Shown: piece after piece, positions 43,447-56,486 of the stretch
Layout of the letters: each line of letters opens with the position of its first letter
How positions within the stretch are numbered: position 1 is the stretch's first letter
Assembly: GCA_024760905.1 (NCBI GenBank)
Contig: CM045745.1
Location: 3,883,782 to 3,947,781, forward strand
Direction of reading: 5' to 3'
DNA length: 64,000 bases
Source of the DNA: Plotosus lineatus
Lineage: Eukaryota; Chordata; Actinopteri; Siluriformes; Plotosidae
Position numbers and translations under genes: made by a program
The notes under the pieces: model-generated
Databases searched by the model: none
What the model was told of the DNA's origin: nothing
The model's input: only the letters and a program-made list of their open reading frames with translations

Positions 43447-46163
43447 TAGGTTTTAAACATCGATCCGTGATGCTACGCTCCTCAAAGCTTGATTAGCGTC
43501 TTTATAATCAGCAGATTGTGGTTGTTGTTTCTTCGTGCCTAGTCTGCATCATCAGCAGGTATCTCAGGGTCTTTAGCGTTTCGCCCCAAAACCTGTACTC
43601 TTCACCTGAGTGGGGCAGCAAAGACAAAAGACTGTCTTCACCTGCAGGCTGGCTTCTGATTGATTGTAGAGGTCTTCTGACATGCATCCACACACTACTC
43701 TCCTGACTTGGAATTAACTGTGGTCCAATTCTCTCTCCTCTTGATCCACAGCCACCTTGAGCATGTCTCTGCTGAAGCAGCTATGGTCTTTATCGCCTTC
43801 TTTTTGTGGCGGTAGGGGTAAGACCTATCTTGTGCAGGAAAGTCTCTTGTAGATGTTGCAACAAAACCCCTGCATCCACCCTCTATTGGCATCAGGCTTG
43901 CTTTCCACCCTTTCATGCAAGCTTCATCAACCAAGTCCTGGTATTTTGCGGCTTTCAGTTCGTGTGAGATGTCAAGTCTATCCTCCCAGGGAACTGTAAG
44001 CTCGATTATGTGGATGGCTTTCGTTTCTCGAGATAATAGCAGCATATCTGGGCGCACCTGAGTAACTGCTATATCTTCTGGAAATTTCAACTTCCTCTGC
44101 ACATCCACAAGAAGCTGCCAGTCGGAGGCTGGAGACAGGACTGAGCCTCTAGTTGCGGGCTTGCTCGGCTTGGTCTTCATCTCTCCTTCTTTCAGGAATT
44201 GGATGGGTTTTCCTGTATCCTGAATATTTTGATGGTTGACTTCCAGTCTGCGCTGGTCCACCACTATGGCAATCTCTCTTAAGACAGTGTCATGCCTCCA
44301 TCGGTACCTCCTCTCCCAGAGCCTTCGGACATGCTGAGAGGATGTGATTCAGGGAGCAGTTGTTTCCTTTACACAGAGAGCATGAGGCGTCCTCCTCTTT
44401 TCCCCAAATCCGCAAGTTCGAAGGTGTAGGAAGCAGGTCTGACACAGCACGTAGTAGGAAGCTAAGCTGACCTTGATCAGTGTTCCACAGTTCCTTCCAT
44501 GTGACTGGGCGCTGGATGGCTGATTCCCATTTGGTCCAGCTGCCTTGGCTTCCTAACCCCACTGCTCTGACAAACCTGGTGTATTCCGCTTCTTTTCTAG
44601 TTTGTTGCACAACCATATCTCTTCTTGTTTGGTCATCTGCTGTGCTCCATCGCTTACCCTCGTAGTTGCCGAGGCCTAATCTTCCTTTGCAAACTGTTCC
44701 CACCAGCTCTTGATGACGCCGGTCCTCCTCTGCCACTTGGACTGCTTTGCGAGGATTCCATTTTCTACCAGCCTTCACAGTTTCCCCTGCTTGCTGCACT
44801 ACTGTGTCCTTAGACAAACGTAGGGTAGAAATGGCCCTAACTTTTGCAGTCTGAAATTCTTCAATCACAGATGACAGAGGCAAACTTAGCTGAGCTGACC
44901 TGCTGTAAAGATTTACAGTGCTGTAGCTTGGTGGAACTCCCAGCCACTTCCGCAGAAATCTGCTGCACAGTCGTTCCATTGACTCCACCGTAGAGAAGGC
45001 CATGTCGTAGAGCAGGAATGGCCACTGCAGTCTAAGGATAATACCGTACTGGAAGCACCATGCTTTGAAGCGGCCTTGAAGATAACTTCCATCTATCGTT
45101 TGAAGCCACTTCTTGAGCGCTTTTTGGACATCTCTGCTGTTTTCTATGTCTCCCAATCAAAGCATTTCCCCAGGCATTTAATGCTCTCATCCTGGATTGT
45201 GGGAATCTTTTCATCTTGGATAATGAAAACATGTGAACCAAGCTGGCCTTTGATAATAGTGAGGCTCCTTGACTTGGGTGGCTTGATTTTCATTCGAGCC
45301 CAGTTCACCATCTTTTCAAGGGCTGAGAGAATCCAACGGGTTCCTGCTGGTGACTCTGTCATCATAGTGACATCGTCCGTAAAGGCTCTGCAAGATGGGT
45401 GCCTGGTGCCATGGTCAGCCTTGGGACCTCTGCACTGGCTGATCCCTGCCTTGAGGAGCAAGTTCATGGCTGCCACGAATAGTATTACTGAAGCCGTACA
45501 CCCTGCCATAATTCCCTTCTCGAGTCTCTGCCAGCCTGTTGTGAAGTTGTTCACTGTAAATCGCATCTTGATGTTGGTAAGATGATTCATGACCAACTGC
45601 ACGACCTCTGTTGGAACATGGTACTGCTGCAGTGCTTTCTCAATTAGTAGATGGGGTACGCGAGGGTAGGCCTTAGCAATGTCCAGCCACACTACTGATA
45701 AGTTACTCTTGTTTTTCTTGGCCTCCTTGATCAGCTGGCTTATCGCTGCGGTGTGCTCTAGACATCCTGAGTGGCCTGGGATGCCTCCCTTCTGCACGCT
45801 GGTGTCAATGTAGTGATTAATCAGGAGAAAGGTGGTGATTCTCTTTGCTACTACAGACCAAAATATCTTTCCTTCTACGTCCAGAAGAGAGATTTCCTGA
45901 ACTGGTCCAGCCCTCTTGAATCTAGCTCCTTTGGTACAAAACAACCTTCTGCCAGGGTCCATGCTGATGGTAGCTGTTTCTTTTTCCAGATTGTACGAAG
46001 AAGCTTGCAGAGACGATTGAGAAGCTTTGGGCAATTCTTATAGATCTTGTATGTAATTCCGGAGGGACCTGGAGCTGGCCCTAGCACTATAGCATGCCGT
46101 CTTTCCGAGCTGTCTTCCGAACTTTCTCGAAGGTCAATGGGACTCTCCCCACAGTCAAAAACA
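43447..46163 (-). mobile_element. Array unit U7 (long form)
   Basis: 2,717 bp, the longest. It has the motif-1 segment, but one C is missing at its edge (gatttcctgaactgg, about 45,893), which shifts the frame there. A 2-bp loss at about 44,309 (ggtacctcctctccc) splits thumb from endonuclease. Frames: 43,695-44,264, 44,290-45,156, 45,144-46,034 (296 aa RT). Knuckle with Cys. Confidence 0.92.
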
Positions 46164-48761
46164 TAGGTTTTAAACATCGATCCGTGATGCTACGCTCCTC
46201 AAAGCTTGATTAGCGTCTTTATAATCAGCAGATTGTGGTTGTTGTTTCTTCGTGCCTAGTCTGCATCATCAGCAGGTATCTCAGGGTCTTTAGCGTTTCG
46301 CCCCAAAACCTGTACTCTTCACCTGAGTGGGGCAGCAAAGACAAAAGACTGTCTTCACCTGCAGGCTGGCTTCTGATTGATTGTAGAGGTCTTCTGACAT
46401 GCATCCACACACTACTCTCCTGGCTTGTAATTAACTGTGGTCCAATTCTCTCTCCTCTTGATCCACAGCCACCTTGAGCATGTCTCTGCTGAAGCAGCTA
46501 TGGTCTTTATCGCCTTCTTTTTGTGGCGGTAGGGGTAAGACCTATCTTGTGCAGGAAGTCTCGTAGATGTTGCAACAAAACCCCTGCATCCAACCTCTAT
46601 TGGCATGAGGCTTGCTTTCCACCCTTTCATGCAAGCTACCAAGTCCTGGTATTTTGCGGCTTTCAGTTCGTGTGAGATGTCAAGTCTATCCTCCCAGGGA
46701 ACTGTAAGCTCGATTATGTGGATGGCTTTCGTTTCTCGAGATAATAGCAGCATATCTGGGCGCACCTGAGTAACTGCTATAGCTTCTGGAAATTTCAACT
46801 TCCTCTGCACATCCACAAGAAGCTGCCAGTCGGAGGGAGACAGGACAGAGCCTCTAGTTGCGGGCTTGCTCGGCTTGGTCTTCATCTCTCCTTCTTTCAG
46901 GAATTGGATGGGTTTTCCTGATTCCTGAATATTTTGATGGTTGACTTCCAGTCTGCGCTGGTCCACCACTATGGCAATCTCTCTTAAGACAGTGTCATGC
47001 CTCCATCGGTACCTCCCCTCTCCCAGAGCCTTCGGACATGCTGAGAGGATGTGATTCAGGGAGCAGTTGTTTCCTTTACACAGAGAGCATGAGGCGTCCT
47101 CCTCTTTTCCCCAAATCCGCAAGTTCGAAGGTGTAGGAAGCAGGTCTGACACAGCACGTAGTAGGAAGCTAAGCTGACCTTGATCAGTGTTCCACAGTTC
47201 CTTCCATGTGACTGGGCGCTGGATGGCTGATTCCCATTTGGTCCAGCTGCCTTGGCTTCCTAACCCCACTGCTCTGACAAACCTGGTGTATTCCGCTTCT
47301 TTTCTAGTTTGTTGCACAACCATATCTCTTCTTGTTTGGTCATCTGCTGTGCTCCATCGCTTACCCTCGTAGTTGCCGAGGCCTAATCTTCCTTTGCAAA
47401 CTGTTCCCACCAGCTCTTGATGACGCCGGTCCTCCTCTGCCACTTGGACTGCTTTGCGAGGATTCCATTTTCGACCAGCCTTCACAGTTTCCCCTGCTTG
47501 CTGCACTACTGTGTCCTTAGACAAACGTAGGGTAGAAATGGCCCTAACTTTTGCAGTCTGAAATTCTTCAATCACAGATGACAGAGGCAAACTTAGCTGA
47601 GCTGACCTGCTGTAAAGATTTACAGTGCTGTAGCTTGGTGGAACTCCCAGCCACTTCCGCAGAAATCTGCTGCACAGTCGTTCCATTGACTCCACCGTAG
47701 AGAAGGCCATGTCGTAGAGCAGGAATGGCCACTGCAGTCTAAGGATAATACCGTACTGGAAGCACCATGCTTTGAAGCGGCCTTGAAGATAACTTCCATC
47801 TATCGTTTGAAGCCACTTCTTGAGCGCTTTTGGACATCTCTGCTGTTTTCTATGTCTCCCAATCAAAGCATTTCCCCAGGCATTTAATGCTCTCATCCTG
47901 GATTGTGGGAATCTTTTCATCTTGGATAATGAAAACATGTGAACCAAGCTGGCCTTTGATAATAGTGAGGCTCCTTGACTTGGGTGGCTTGATTTTCATT
48001 CGAGCCCAGTTCACCATCTTTTCAAGGGCTGAGAGAATCCAACGGGTTCCTGCTGGTGACTCTGTCATCATAGTGACATCGTCCGTAAAGGCTCTGCAAG
48101 ATGGGTGCCTGGTGCCATGGTCAGCCTTGGGACCTCTGCACTGGCTGATCCCTGCCTTGAGGAGCAAGTTCATGGCTGCCACGAATAGTATTACTGAAAC
48201 CGTACACCCTGCCATAATTCCCTTCTCGAGTCTCTGCCAGCCTGTTGTGAAGTTGTTCACTGTAAATCGCATCTTGATGTTGGTAAGATGATTCATGACG
48301 TGCAGTTGCACGACCTCTGTTGGCACATGGTACTGCTGCAGTGCTTTCTCGATTAGTAGATGGGGTACGCGAGGGTAGGCCTTAGCAATGTCCAGCCACA
48401 CTACTGATAAGTTACTCTTGTTTTTATTGGCCTCCTTGATCAGCTGGCTTATCGCTGCAGTGTGCTCTAGACATCCTGAGTGGCCTGGGATGCCTCCCTT
48501 CTGCACGCTGGTGTCAATGTAGTGATTAGTCAGGAGAAAGGTGGTGATTCTCTTTGCTACTACAGACCAAAATATCTTTCCTTCTACGTCCAGAAGAGAG
48601 ATTTCCCAGGGCGATTGAGAAGCTTTGGGCAATTCTTATAGATCTTGTATGTAATTCCGGAGGGACCTGGAGCTGGCCCTGGCACTATAGCATGCCGTCT
48701 TTCCGCGCTGTCTTCCGAACTTTCTCGAAGGTCAATGGGACTCTCCCCACAGTCAAAAACA
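46164..48761 (-). mobile_element. Array unit U8 (short form, A-type)
   Basis: 2,598 bp. A-type marks as in U3. Holds the longest open frame of the array, 46,412-47,947 (511 aa), because a one-base loss in the T run at about 47,830 (gcgcttttggac) joins an out-of-frame RT end to the thumb-knuckle-endonuclease frame. The RT frame is 47,850-48,632. A 9-bp in-frame loss at about 46,635 shortens the endonuclease. Knuckle with Cys. Confidence 0.92.
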
Positions 48762-51320
48762 TAGGTTTTAAACATCGATCCGTGATGCTACGCTACTAAA
48801 AGCTTGATTAGCGTCTTTATAATCAGCAGCTTGTGGTTGTTGTTTCTTCGTGCCTAGTCTGCATCATCAGCAGGTATCTCAGGGTCTTTAGCGTTTCGCC
48901 CCAAAACCTGTACGCTTCACCTGAGTGGGGCAGCAAAGACAAAAGACTGTCTTCACCTGCAGGCTGGCTTCTGATTGATTGTAGAGGTCTTCTGACATGC
49001 ATCCACACACTACTCTCCTGGCTTGTAATTAACTGTGGTCCAATTCTCTCTCCTCTTGATCCACAGCCACCTTGAGCATGTCTCTGCTGAAGCAGCTATG
49101 GTCTTTATCGCCTTCTTTTTGTGGCGGTAGGGGTAAGACCTATCTTGTGCAGGAAGTCTCGTAGATGTTGCAACAAAACCCCTGCATCCAACCTCTATTG
49201 GCATCAGGCTTGCTTTCCAAGTCCTGGTATTTTGCGGCTTTCAGTTCGTGTGAGATATCAAGTCTATCCTCCCAGGGAACTGTAAGCTCGATTATGTGGA
49301 TGGCTTTCGTTTCTCGAGATAATAGCAGCATATCTGGGCGCACCTGAGTAACTGCTATATCTTCTGGAAATTTCAACTTCCTCTGCACATCCACAAGAAG
49401 CTGCCAGTCGGAGGAGACAGGACAGAGCCTCTAGTTGCGGGCTTGCTCGGCTTGGTCTTCATCTCTCCTTCTTTCAGGAATTGGATGGGTTTTCCTGTAT
49501 CCTGAATATTTTGATGGTTGACTTCCAGTCTGCGCTGGTCCACCACTATGGCAATCTCTCTTAAGACAGTGTCATGCCTCCATCGGTACCTCCTCTCTCC
49601 TGAGCCTTAGGACATGCTGAGAGGATGTGATTCAGGAGCAGTTGTTTCCTTTCCACAGAGAGCATGAGGCGTCCTCCTCTTTTCCCCAAATCCGCAAGTT
49701 CGAAGGTGTAGGAAGCAGGTCTGACACAGCACGTAGTCGGAAGCTAAGCTGACCTTGATCAGTGTTCCACAGTTCCTTCCATGTGAATGGGCGGTGGATG
49801 GCTGATTCCCATTTGGTCCAGCTGCCTTGGCTTCCTAACCCCACTGCTCTGACAAACCTGGTGTATTCCGCTTCTTTTCTAGTTTGTTGCACAACCATAT
49901 CTCTTCTTGTTTGGTCATCTGCTGTGCTCCATCGCTTACCCTCGTAGTTGCCAAGGCCTAATCTTCCTTTGCAAACTGTTCCCACCAGCTCTTGATGACG
50001 CCGGTCCTCCTCTGCCACTTGGACTGCTTTGCGAGGATTCCATTTTCTACCAGCCTTCACAGTTTCCCCTGCTTGCTGCACTACTGTGTCCTTAGACAAA
50101 CGTAGGGTAGAAATGGCCCTAACTTTTGCAGTCTGAAATTCTTCAATCACAGTGACAGAGGCAAACTTAGCTTAGCTGACCCGCTGTAAAGATTTACAGT
50201 GCTGTAGCTTGGTGGAACTCCCAGCCACTTACGCAGAAATCTGCTGCACAGTCGTTCCATTGACTCCACCGTTGAGAAGGCCATGTCAAAGAGCAGGAAT
50301 GGCCACTGCAGTCTAGGGATAATACCGTACTGGAAGCACCATGCTTTGAAGCGGCCTTGAAGATAACTTCCATCTATCGTTTGAAGCCACTTCTTGAGCG
50401 CTTTTGGACATCTCTGCTGTTTTCTATGTCTCCCAATCAAAGCATTTCCCCAGGCATTTAATGCTCTCATCCTGGATTGTGGGAATCTTTTCATCTTGGA
50501 TAATGAAAACATGTGAACCAAGCTGGCCTTTGATAATAGTGAGGCTCCTTGACTTGGGTGGCTTGATTTTCATTCTAGCCCAGTTCACCATCTTTTCAAG
50601 GGCTGAGAGAATCCAACGGGTTCCTGCTGGTGACTCTGTCATGATAGTGACATCGTCCGTAAAGGCTCTGCAAGATGGGTGCCTGGTGCCATGGTCAGCC
50701 TTGGGACCTCTGCACTGGCTGATCCCTGCCTTGAGGAGCAAGTTCATGGCTGCCACGAATAGTATTACTGAAACCGTACACCCTGCCATAATTCCCTTCT
50801 CGAGTCTCTGCCAGCCTGTTGTGAAGTTGTTCACTGTAAATCGCATCTTGATGTTGGTAAGATGATTCATGACCTCCGTTGGAACATGGGACTGCTGCAG
50901 TGCTTTCTCGATTAGTCGATGGGGTACGTGAGGGTAGGCCTTAGCAATGTCCAGCCACACTACTGATAAGTTACTCTTGTTTTTCTTGGCCTCCTTGATC
51001 AGCTGGCTTATCGCTGCTGTGTGCTCTAGACATCCTGAGTGGCCTGGGATGCCTCCCTTCTGCACGCTGGTGTCAATGTAGTGATTAATCAGGAGAAAGG
51101 TGGTGATTCTCTTTGCTACTACAGACCAAAATATCTTTCCTTCTACGTCCAGAAGAGAGATTTCCCAGGGCGATTGAGAAGCTTTGGGCAATTCTTATAG
51201 ATCTTGTATGTAATTCCGGAGGGACCTGGAGCTGGCCCTGGCACTATAGCATGCCGTCTTTCCGAGCTGTCTTCCGAACTTTCTCGAAGGTCAATGGGAC
51301 TCTCCCCACAGTCAAAAACA
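48762..51320 (-). mobile_element. Array unit U9 (short form, B-type)
   Basis: 2,559 bp. B-type marks, 26-bp endonuclease loss, 2-bp loss cacagtgacagagg at about 50,150, and one-base losses at about 49,636 (attcaggagcag) and 50,403. Frames: 49,140-49,394, 49,632-50,150, 50,147-50,521, 50,424-51,191 (RT). Knuckle with Trp. Confidence 0.92.
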
Positions 51321-53925
51321 TAGGTTTTAAACATCGATCCGTGATGCTACGCTACTCAAAGCTTGATTAGCGTCTTTATAATCAGCAGCTTGTGGTTGTT
51401 GTTTCTTCGTGCCTCGTCTGCATCATCAGCAGGTATCTCAGGGTCTTTAGCGTTTCGCCCCAAAACCTGTACGCTTCACCTGAGTGGGGCAGCAAAGACA
51501 AAAGACTGTCTTCACCTGCAGGCTGGCTTCTGATTGATTGTAGAGGTCTTCTGACATGCATCCACACACTACTCTCCTGGCTTGTAATTAACTGTGGTCC
51601 AATTCTCTCTCCTCTTGATCCACAGCCACCTTGAGCATGTCTCTGCTGAAGCAGCTATGGTCTTTATCGCCTTCTTTTTGTGGCGGTAGGGGTAAGACCT
51701 ATCTTGTGCAGGAAGTCTCGTAGATGTTGCAACAAAACCCCTGCATCCAACCTCTATTGGCATCAGGCTTGCTTTCCACCCTTTCATGCAAGCTTCATCT
51801 ACCAAGTCCTGGTATTTTGCGGCTTTCAGTTCGTGTGAGATGTCAAGTCTATCCTCCCAGGGAACTGTAAGCTCGATGATGTGGATGGCTTTCGTTTCTC
51901 GAGATAATAGCAGCATATCTGGGCGCACCTGAGTAACTGCTATAGCTTCTGGAAATTTCAACTTCCTCTGCACATCCACAAGAAGCTGCCAGTCGGAGGG
52001 AGACAGGACAGAGCCTCTAGTTGCGGGCTTGCTCGGCTTGGTCTTCATCTCTCCTTCTTTCAGGAATTGGATGGGTTTTCCTGATTCCTGAATATTTTGA
52101 TGGTTGACTTCCAGTCTGCGCTGGTCCACCACTATGGCAATCTCTCTTAAGACAGTGTCATGCCTCCATCGGTACCTCCCCTCTCCCAGAGCCTTCGGAC
52201 ATGCTGAGAGGATGTGATTCAGGGAGCAGTTGTTTCCTTTACACAGAGAGCATGAGGCGTCCTCCTCTTTTCCCCAAATCCGCAAGTTCGAAGGTGTAGG
52301 AAGCAGGTCTGACACAGCACGTAGTAGGAAGCTAAGCTGACCTTGATCAGTGTTCCACAGTTCCTTCCATGTGACTGGGCGCTGGATGGCTGATTCCCAT
52401 TTGGTCCAGCTGCCTTGGCTTCCTAACCCCACTGCTCTGACAAACCTGGTGTATTCCGCTTCTTTTCTAGTTTGTTGCACAACCATATCTCTTCTTGTTT
52501 GGTCATCTGCTGTGCTCCATCGCTTACCCTCGTAGTTGCCGAGGCCTAATCTTCCTTTGCAAACTGTTCCCACCAGCTCTTGATGACGCCGGTCCTCCTC
52601 TGCCACTTGGACTGCTTTGCGAGGATTCCATTTTCTACCAGCCTTCACAGTTTCCCCTGCTTGCTGCACTACTGTGTCCTTAGACAAACGTAGGGTAGAA
52701 ATGGCCCTAACTTTTGCAGTCTGAAATTCTTCAATCACAGATGACAGAGGCAAACTTAGCTGAGCTGACCTGCTGTAAAGATTTACAGTGCTGTAGCTTG
52801 GTGGAACTCCCAGCCACTTCCGCAGAAATCTGCTGCACAGTCGTTCCATTGACTCCACCGTAGAGAAGGCCATGTCGTAGAGCAGGAATGGCCACTGCAG
52901 TCTAAGGATAATACCGTACTGGAAGCACCATGCTTTGAAGCGGCCTTGAAGATAACTTCCATCTATCGTTTGAAGCCACTTCTTGAGCGCTTTTTGGACA
53001 TCTCTGCTGTTTTCTATGTCTCCCAATCAAAGCATTTCCCCAGGCATTTAATGCTCTCATCCTGGATTGTGGGAATCTTTTTCATCTTGGATAATGAAAA
53101 CATGTGAACCAAGCTGGCCTTTGATAATAGTGAGGCTCCTTGACTTGGGTGGCTTGATTTTCATTCGAGCCCAGTTCACCATCTTTCAAGGGCTGAGAGA
53201 ATCCAACGGGTTCCTGCTGGTGACTCTGTCATCATAGTGACATCGTCCGTAAAGGCTCTGCAAGATGGGTGCCTGGTGCCATGGTCAGCCTTGGGACCTC
53301 TGCACTGGCTGATCCCTGCCTTGAGGAGCAAGTTCATGGCTGCCACGAATAGTATTACTGAAACCGTACACCCTGCCATAATTCCCTTCTCGAGTCTCTG
53401 CCAGCCTGTTGTGAAGTTGTTCACTGTAAATCGCATCTTGATGTTGGTAAGATGATTCATGACGTGCAGTTGCACGACCTCTGTTGGCACATGGTACTGC
53501 TGCAGTGCTTTCTCGATTAGTAGATGGGGTACGCGAGGGTAGGCCTTAGCAATGTCCAGCCACACTACTGATAAGTTACTCTTGTTTTTATTGGCCTCCT
53601 TGATCAGCTGGCTTATCGCTGCAGTGTGCTCTAGACATCCTGAGTGGCCTGGGATGCCTCCTTCTGCACGCTGGTGTCAATGTAGTGATTAGTCAGGAGA
53701 AAGGTGGTGATTCTCTTTGCTACTACAGACCAAAATATCTTTCCTTCTACGTCCAGAAGAGAGATTTCCCAGGGCGATTGAGAAGCTTTGGGCAATTCTT
53801 ATAGATCTTGTATGTAATTCCGGAGGGACCTGGAGCTGGCCCTGGCACTATAGCATGCCGTGTTTCCGCGCTGTCTTCCCGAACTTTCTCGAAGGTCAAT
53901 GGGACTCTCCCCACAGTCAAAAACA
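51321..53925 (-). mobile_element. Array unit U10 (short form, A-type)
   Basis: 2,605 bp, the twin of U8 (shares FPEAIAVTQ and NIQESGKP variants). Frame 51,569-53,026 (485 aa) runs from thumb to the natural C-terminus with a complete CCHC knuckle and endonuclease core, the best endonuclease-bearing frame of the array. The RT (53,176-53,565) is broken by an extra T at about 53,079, a lost T at about 53,184 and a lost C at about 53,661. Confidence 0.93.
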
Positions 53926-56486
53926 TAGGTTTTAAACATCGATCCGTGATGCTACGCTACTAAAAGCTTGATTAGCGTCTTTATAATCAGCAGCTTGTGG
54001 TTGTTGTTTCTTCGTGCCTAGTCTGCATCATCAGCAGGTATCTCAGGGTCTTTAGCGTTTCGCCCCAAAACCTGTACGCTTCACCTGAGTGGGGCAGCAA
54101 AGACAAAAGACTGTCTTCACCTGCAGGCTGGCTTCTGATTGATTGTAGAGGTCTTCTGACATGCATCCACACACTACTCTCCTGGCTTGTAATTAACTGT
54201 GGTCCAATTCTCTCTCCTCTTGATCCACAGCCACCTTGAGCATGTCTCTGCTGAAGCAGCTATGGTCTTTATCGCCTTCTTTTTGTGGCGGTAGGGGTAA
54301 GACCTATCTTGTGCAGGAAGTCTCGTAGATGTTGCAACAAAACCCCTGCATCCAACCTCTATTGGCATCAGGCTTGCTTTCCAAGTCCTGGTATTTTGCG
54401 GCTTTCAGTTCGTGTGAGATATCAAGTCTATCCTCCCAGGGAACTGTAAGCTCGATTATGTGGATGGCTTTCGTTTCTCGAGATAATAGCAGCATATCTG
54501 GGCGCACCTGAGTAACTGCTATATCTTCTGGAAATTTCAACTTCCTCTGCACATCCACAAGAAGCTGCCAGTCGGAGGGAGACAGGACAGAGCCTCTAGT
54601 TGCGGGCTTGCTCGGCTTGGTCTTCATCTCTCCTTCTTTCAGGAATTGGATGGGTTTTCCTGTATCCTGAATATTTTTGATGGTTGACTTCCAGTCTGCG
54701 CTGGTCCACCACTATGGCAATCTCTCTTAAGACAGTGTCATGCCTCCATCGGTACCTCCCTCTCCCTGAGCCTTAGGACATGCTGAGAGGATGTGATTCA
54801 GGAGCAGTTGTTTCCTTTCCACAGAGAGCATGAGGCGTCCTCCTCTTTTCCCCAAATCCGCAAGTTCGAAGGTGTAGGAAGCAGGTCTGACACAGCACGT
54901 AGTCGGAAGCTAAGCTGACCTTGATCAGTGTTCCACAGTTCCTTCCATGTGAATGGGCGGTGGATGGCTGATTCCCATTTGGTCCAGCTGCCTTGGCTTC
55001 CTAACCCCACTGCTCTGACAAACCTGGTGTATTCCGCTTCTTTTCTAGTTTGTTGCACAACCATATCTCTTCTTGTTTGGTCATCTGCTGTGCTCCATCG
55101 CTTACCCTCGTAGTTGCCAAGGCCTAATCTTCCTTTGCAAACTGTTCCCACCAGCTCTTGATGACGCCGGTCCTCCTCTGCCACTTGGACTGCTTTGCGA
55201 GGATTCCATTTTCTACCAGCCTTCACAGTTTCCCCTGCTTGCTGCACTACTGTGTCCTTAGACAAACGTAGGGTAGAAATGGCCCTAACTTTTGCAGTCT
55301 GAAATTCTTCAATCACAGTGACAGAGGCAAACTTAGCTTAGCTGACCTGCTGTAAAGATTTACAGTGCTGTAGCTTGGTGGAACTCCCAGCCACTTACGC
55401 AGAAATCTGCTGCACAGTCGTTCCATTAACTCCACTGTCGAGAAGGCCATGTCGAAGAGCAGGAATGGCCACTGCAGTCGAGGGATAATACCGTACTGGA
55501 AGCACCATGCTTTGAAGCGGCCTTGAAGATAACTTCCATCTATCGTTTGAAGCCACTTCTTGAGCGCTTTTTGGACATCTCTGCTGTTTTCTATGTCTCC
55601 CAATCAAAGCATTTCCCCAGGCATTTAATGCTCTCATCCTGGATTGTGGGAATCTTTTCATCTTGGATAATGAAAACATGTGAACCAAGCTGGCCTTTGA
55701 TAATAGTGAGGCTCCTTGACTTGGGTGGCTTGATTTTCATTCGAGCCCAGTTCACCATCTTTCAAGGGCTGAGAGAATCCAACGGGTTCCTGCTGGTGAC
55801 TCTGTCATGATAGTGACATCGTCCGTAAAGGCTCTGCAAGATGGGTGCCTGGTGCCATGGTCAGCCTTGGGACCTCTGCACTGGCTGATCCCTGCCTTGA
55901 GGAGCAAGTTCATGGCTGCCACGAATAGTATTACTGAAACCGTACACCCTGCCATAATTCCCTTCTCGAGTCTCTGCCAGCCTGTTGTGAAGTTGTTCAC
56001 TGTAAATCGCATCTTGATGTTGGTAAGATGATTCATGACCTCCGTTGGAACATGGGACTGCTGCAGTGCTTTCTCGATTAGTCGATGGGGTACGTGAGGG
56101 TAGGCCTTAGCAATGTCCAGCCACACTACTGATAAGTTACTCTTGTTTTTCTTGGCCTCCTTGATCAGCTGGCTTATCGCTGCTGTGTGCTCTAGACATC
56201 CTGAGTGGCCTGGGATGCCTCCCTTCTGCACGCTGGTGTCAATGTAGTGATTAATCAGGAGAAAGGTGGTGATTCTCTTTGCTACTACAGACCAAAATAT
56301 CTTTCCTTCTACGTCCAGAAGAGAGATTTCCCAGGGCGATTGAGAAGCTTTGGGCAATTCTTATAGATCTTGTATGTAATTCCGGAGGGACCTGGAGCTG
56401 GCCCTGGCACTATAGCATGCCGTCTTTCCGAGCTGTCTTCCGAACTTTCTCGAAGGTCAATGGGACTCTCCCCACAGTCAAAAACA
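53926..56486 (-). mobile_element. Array unit U11 (short form, B-type)
   Basis: 2,561 bp, the twin of U9. Shares its 26-bp and 2-bp losses and the attcaggagcag loss (about 54,796). Extra T at about 54,677 and a lost T at about 55,760. Frames: 54,304-54,627, 54,798-55,316, 55,313-55,603, 55,752-56,357. Knuckle with Trp. Confidence 0.92.
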
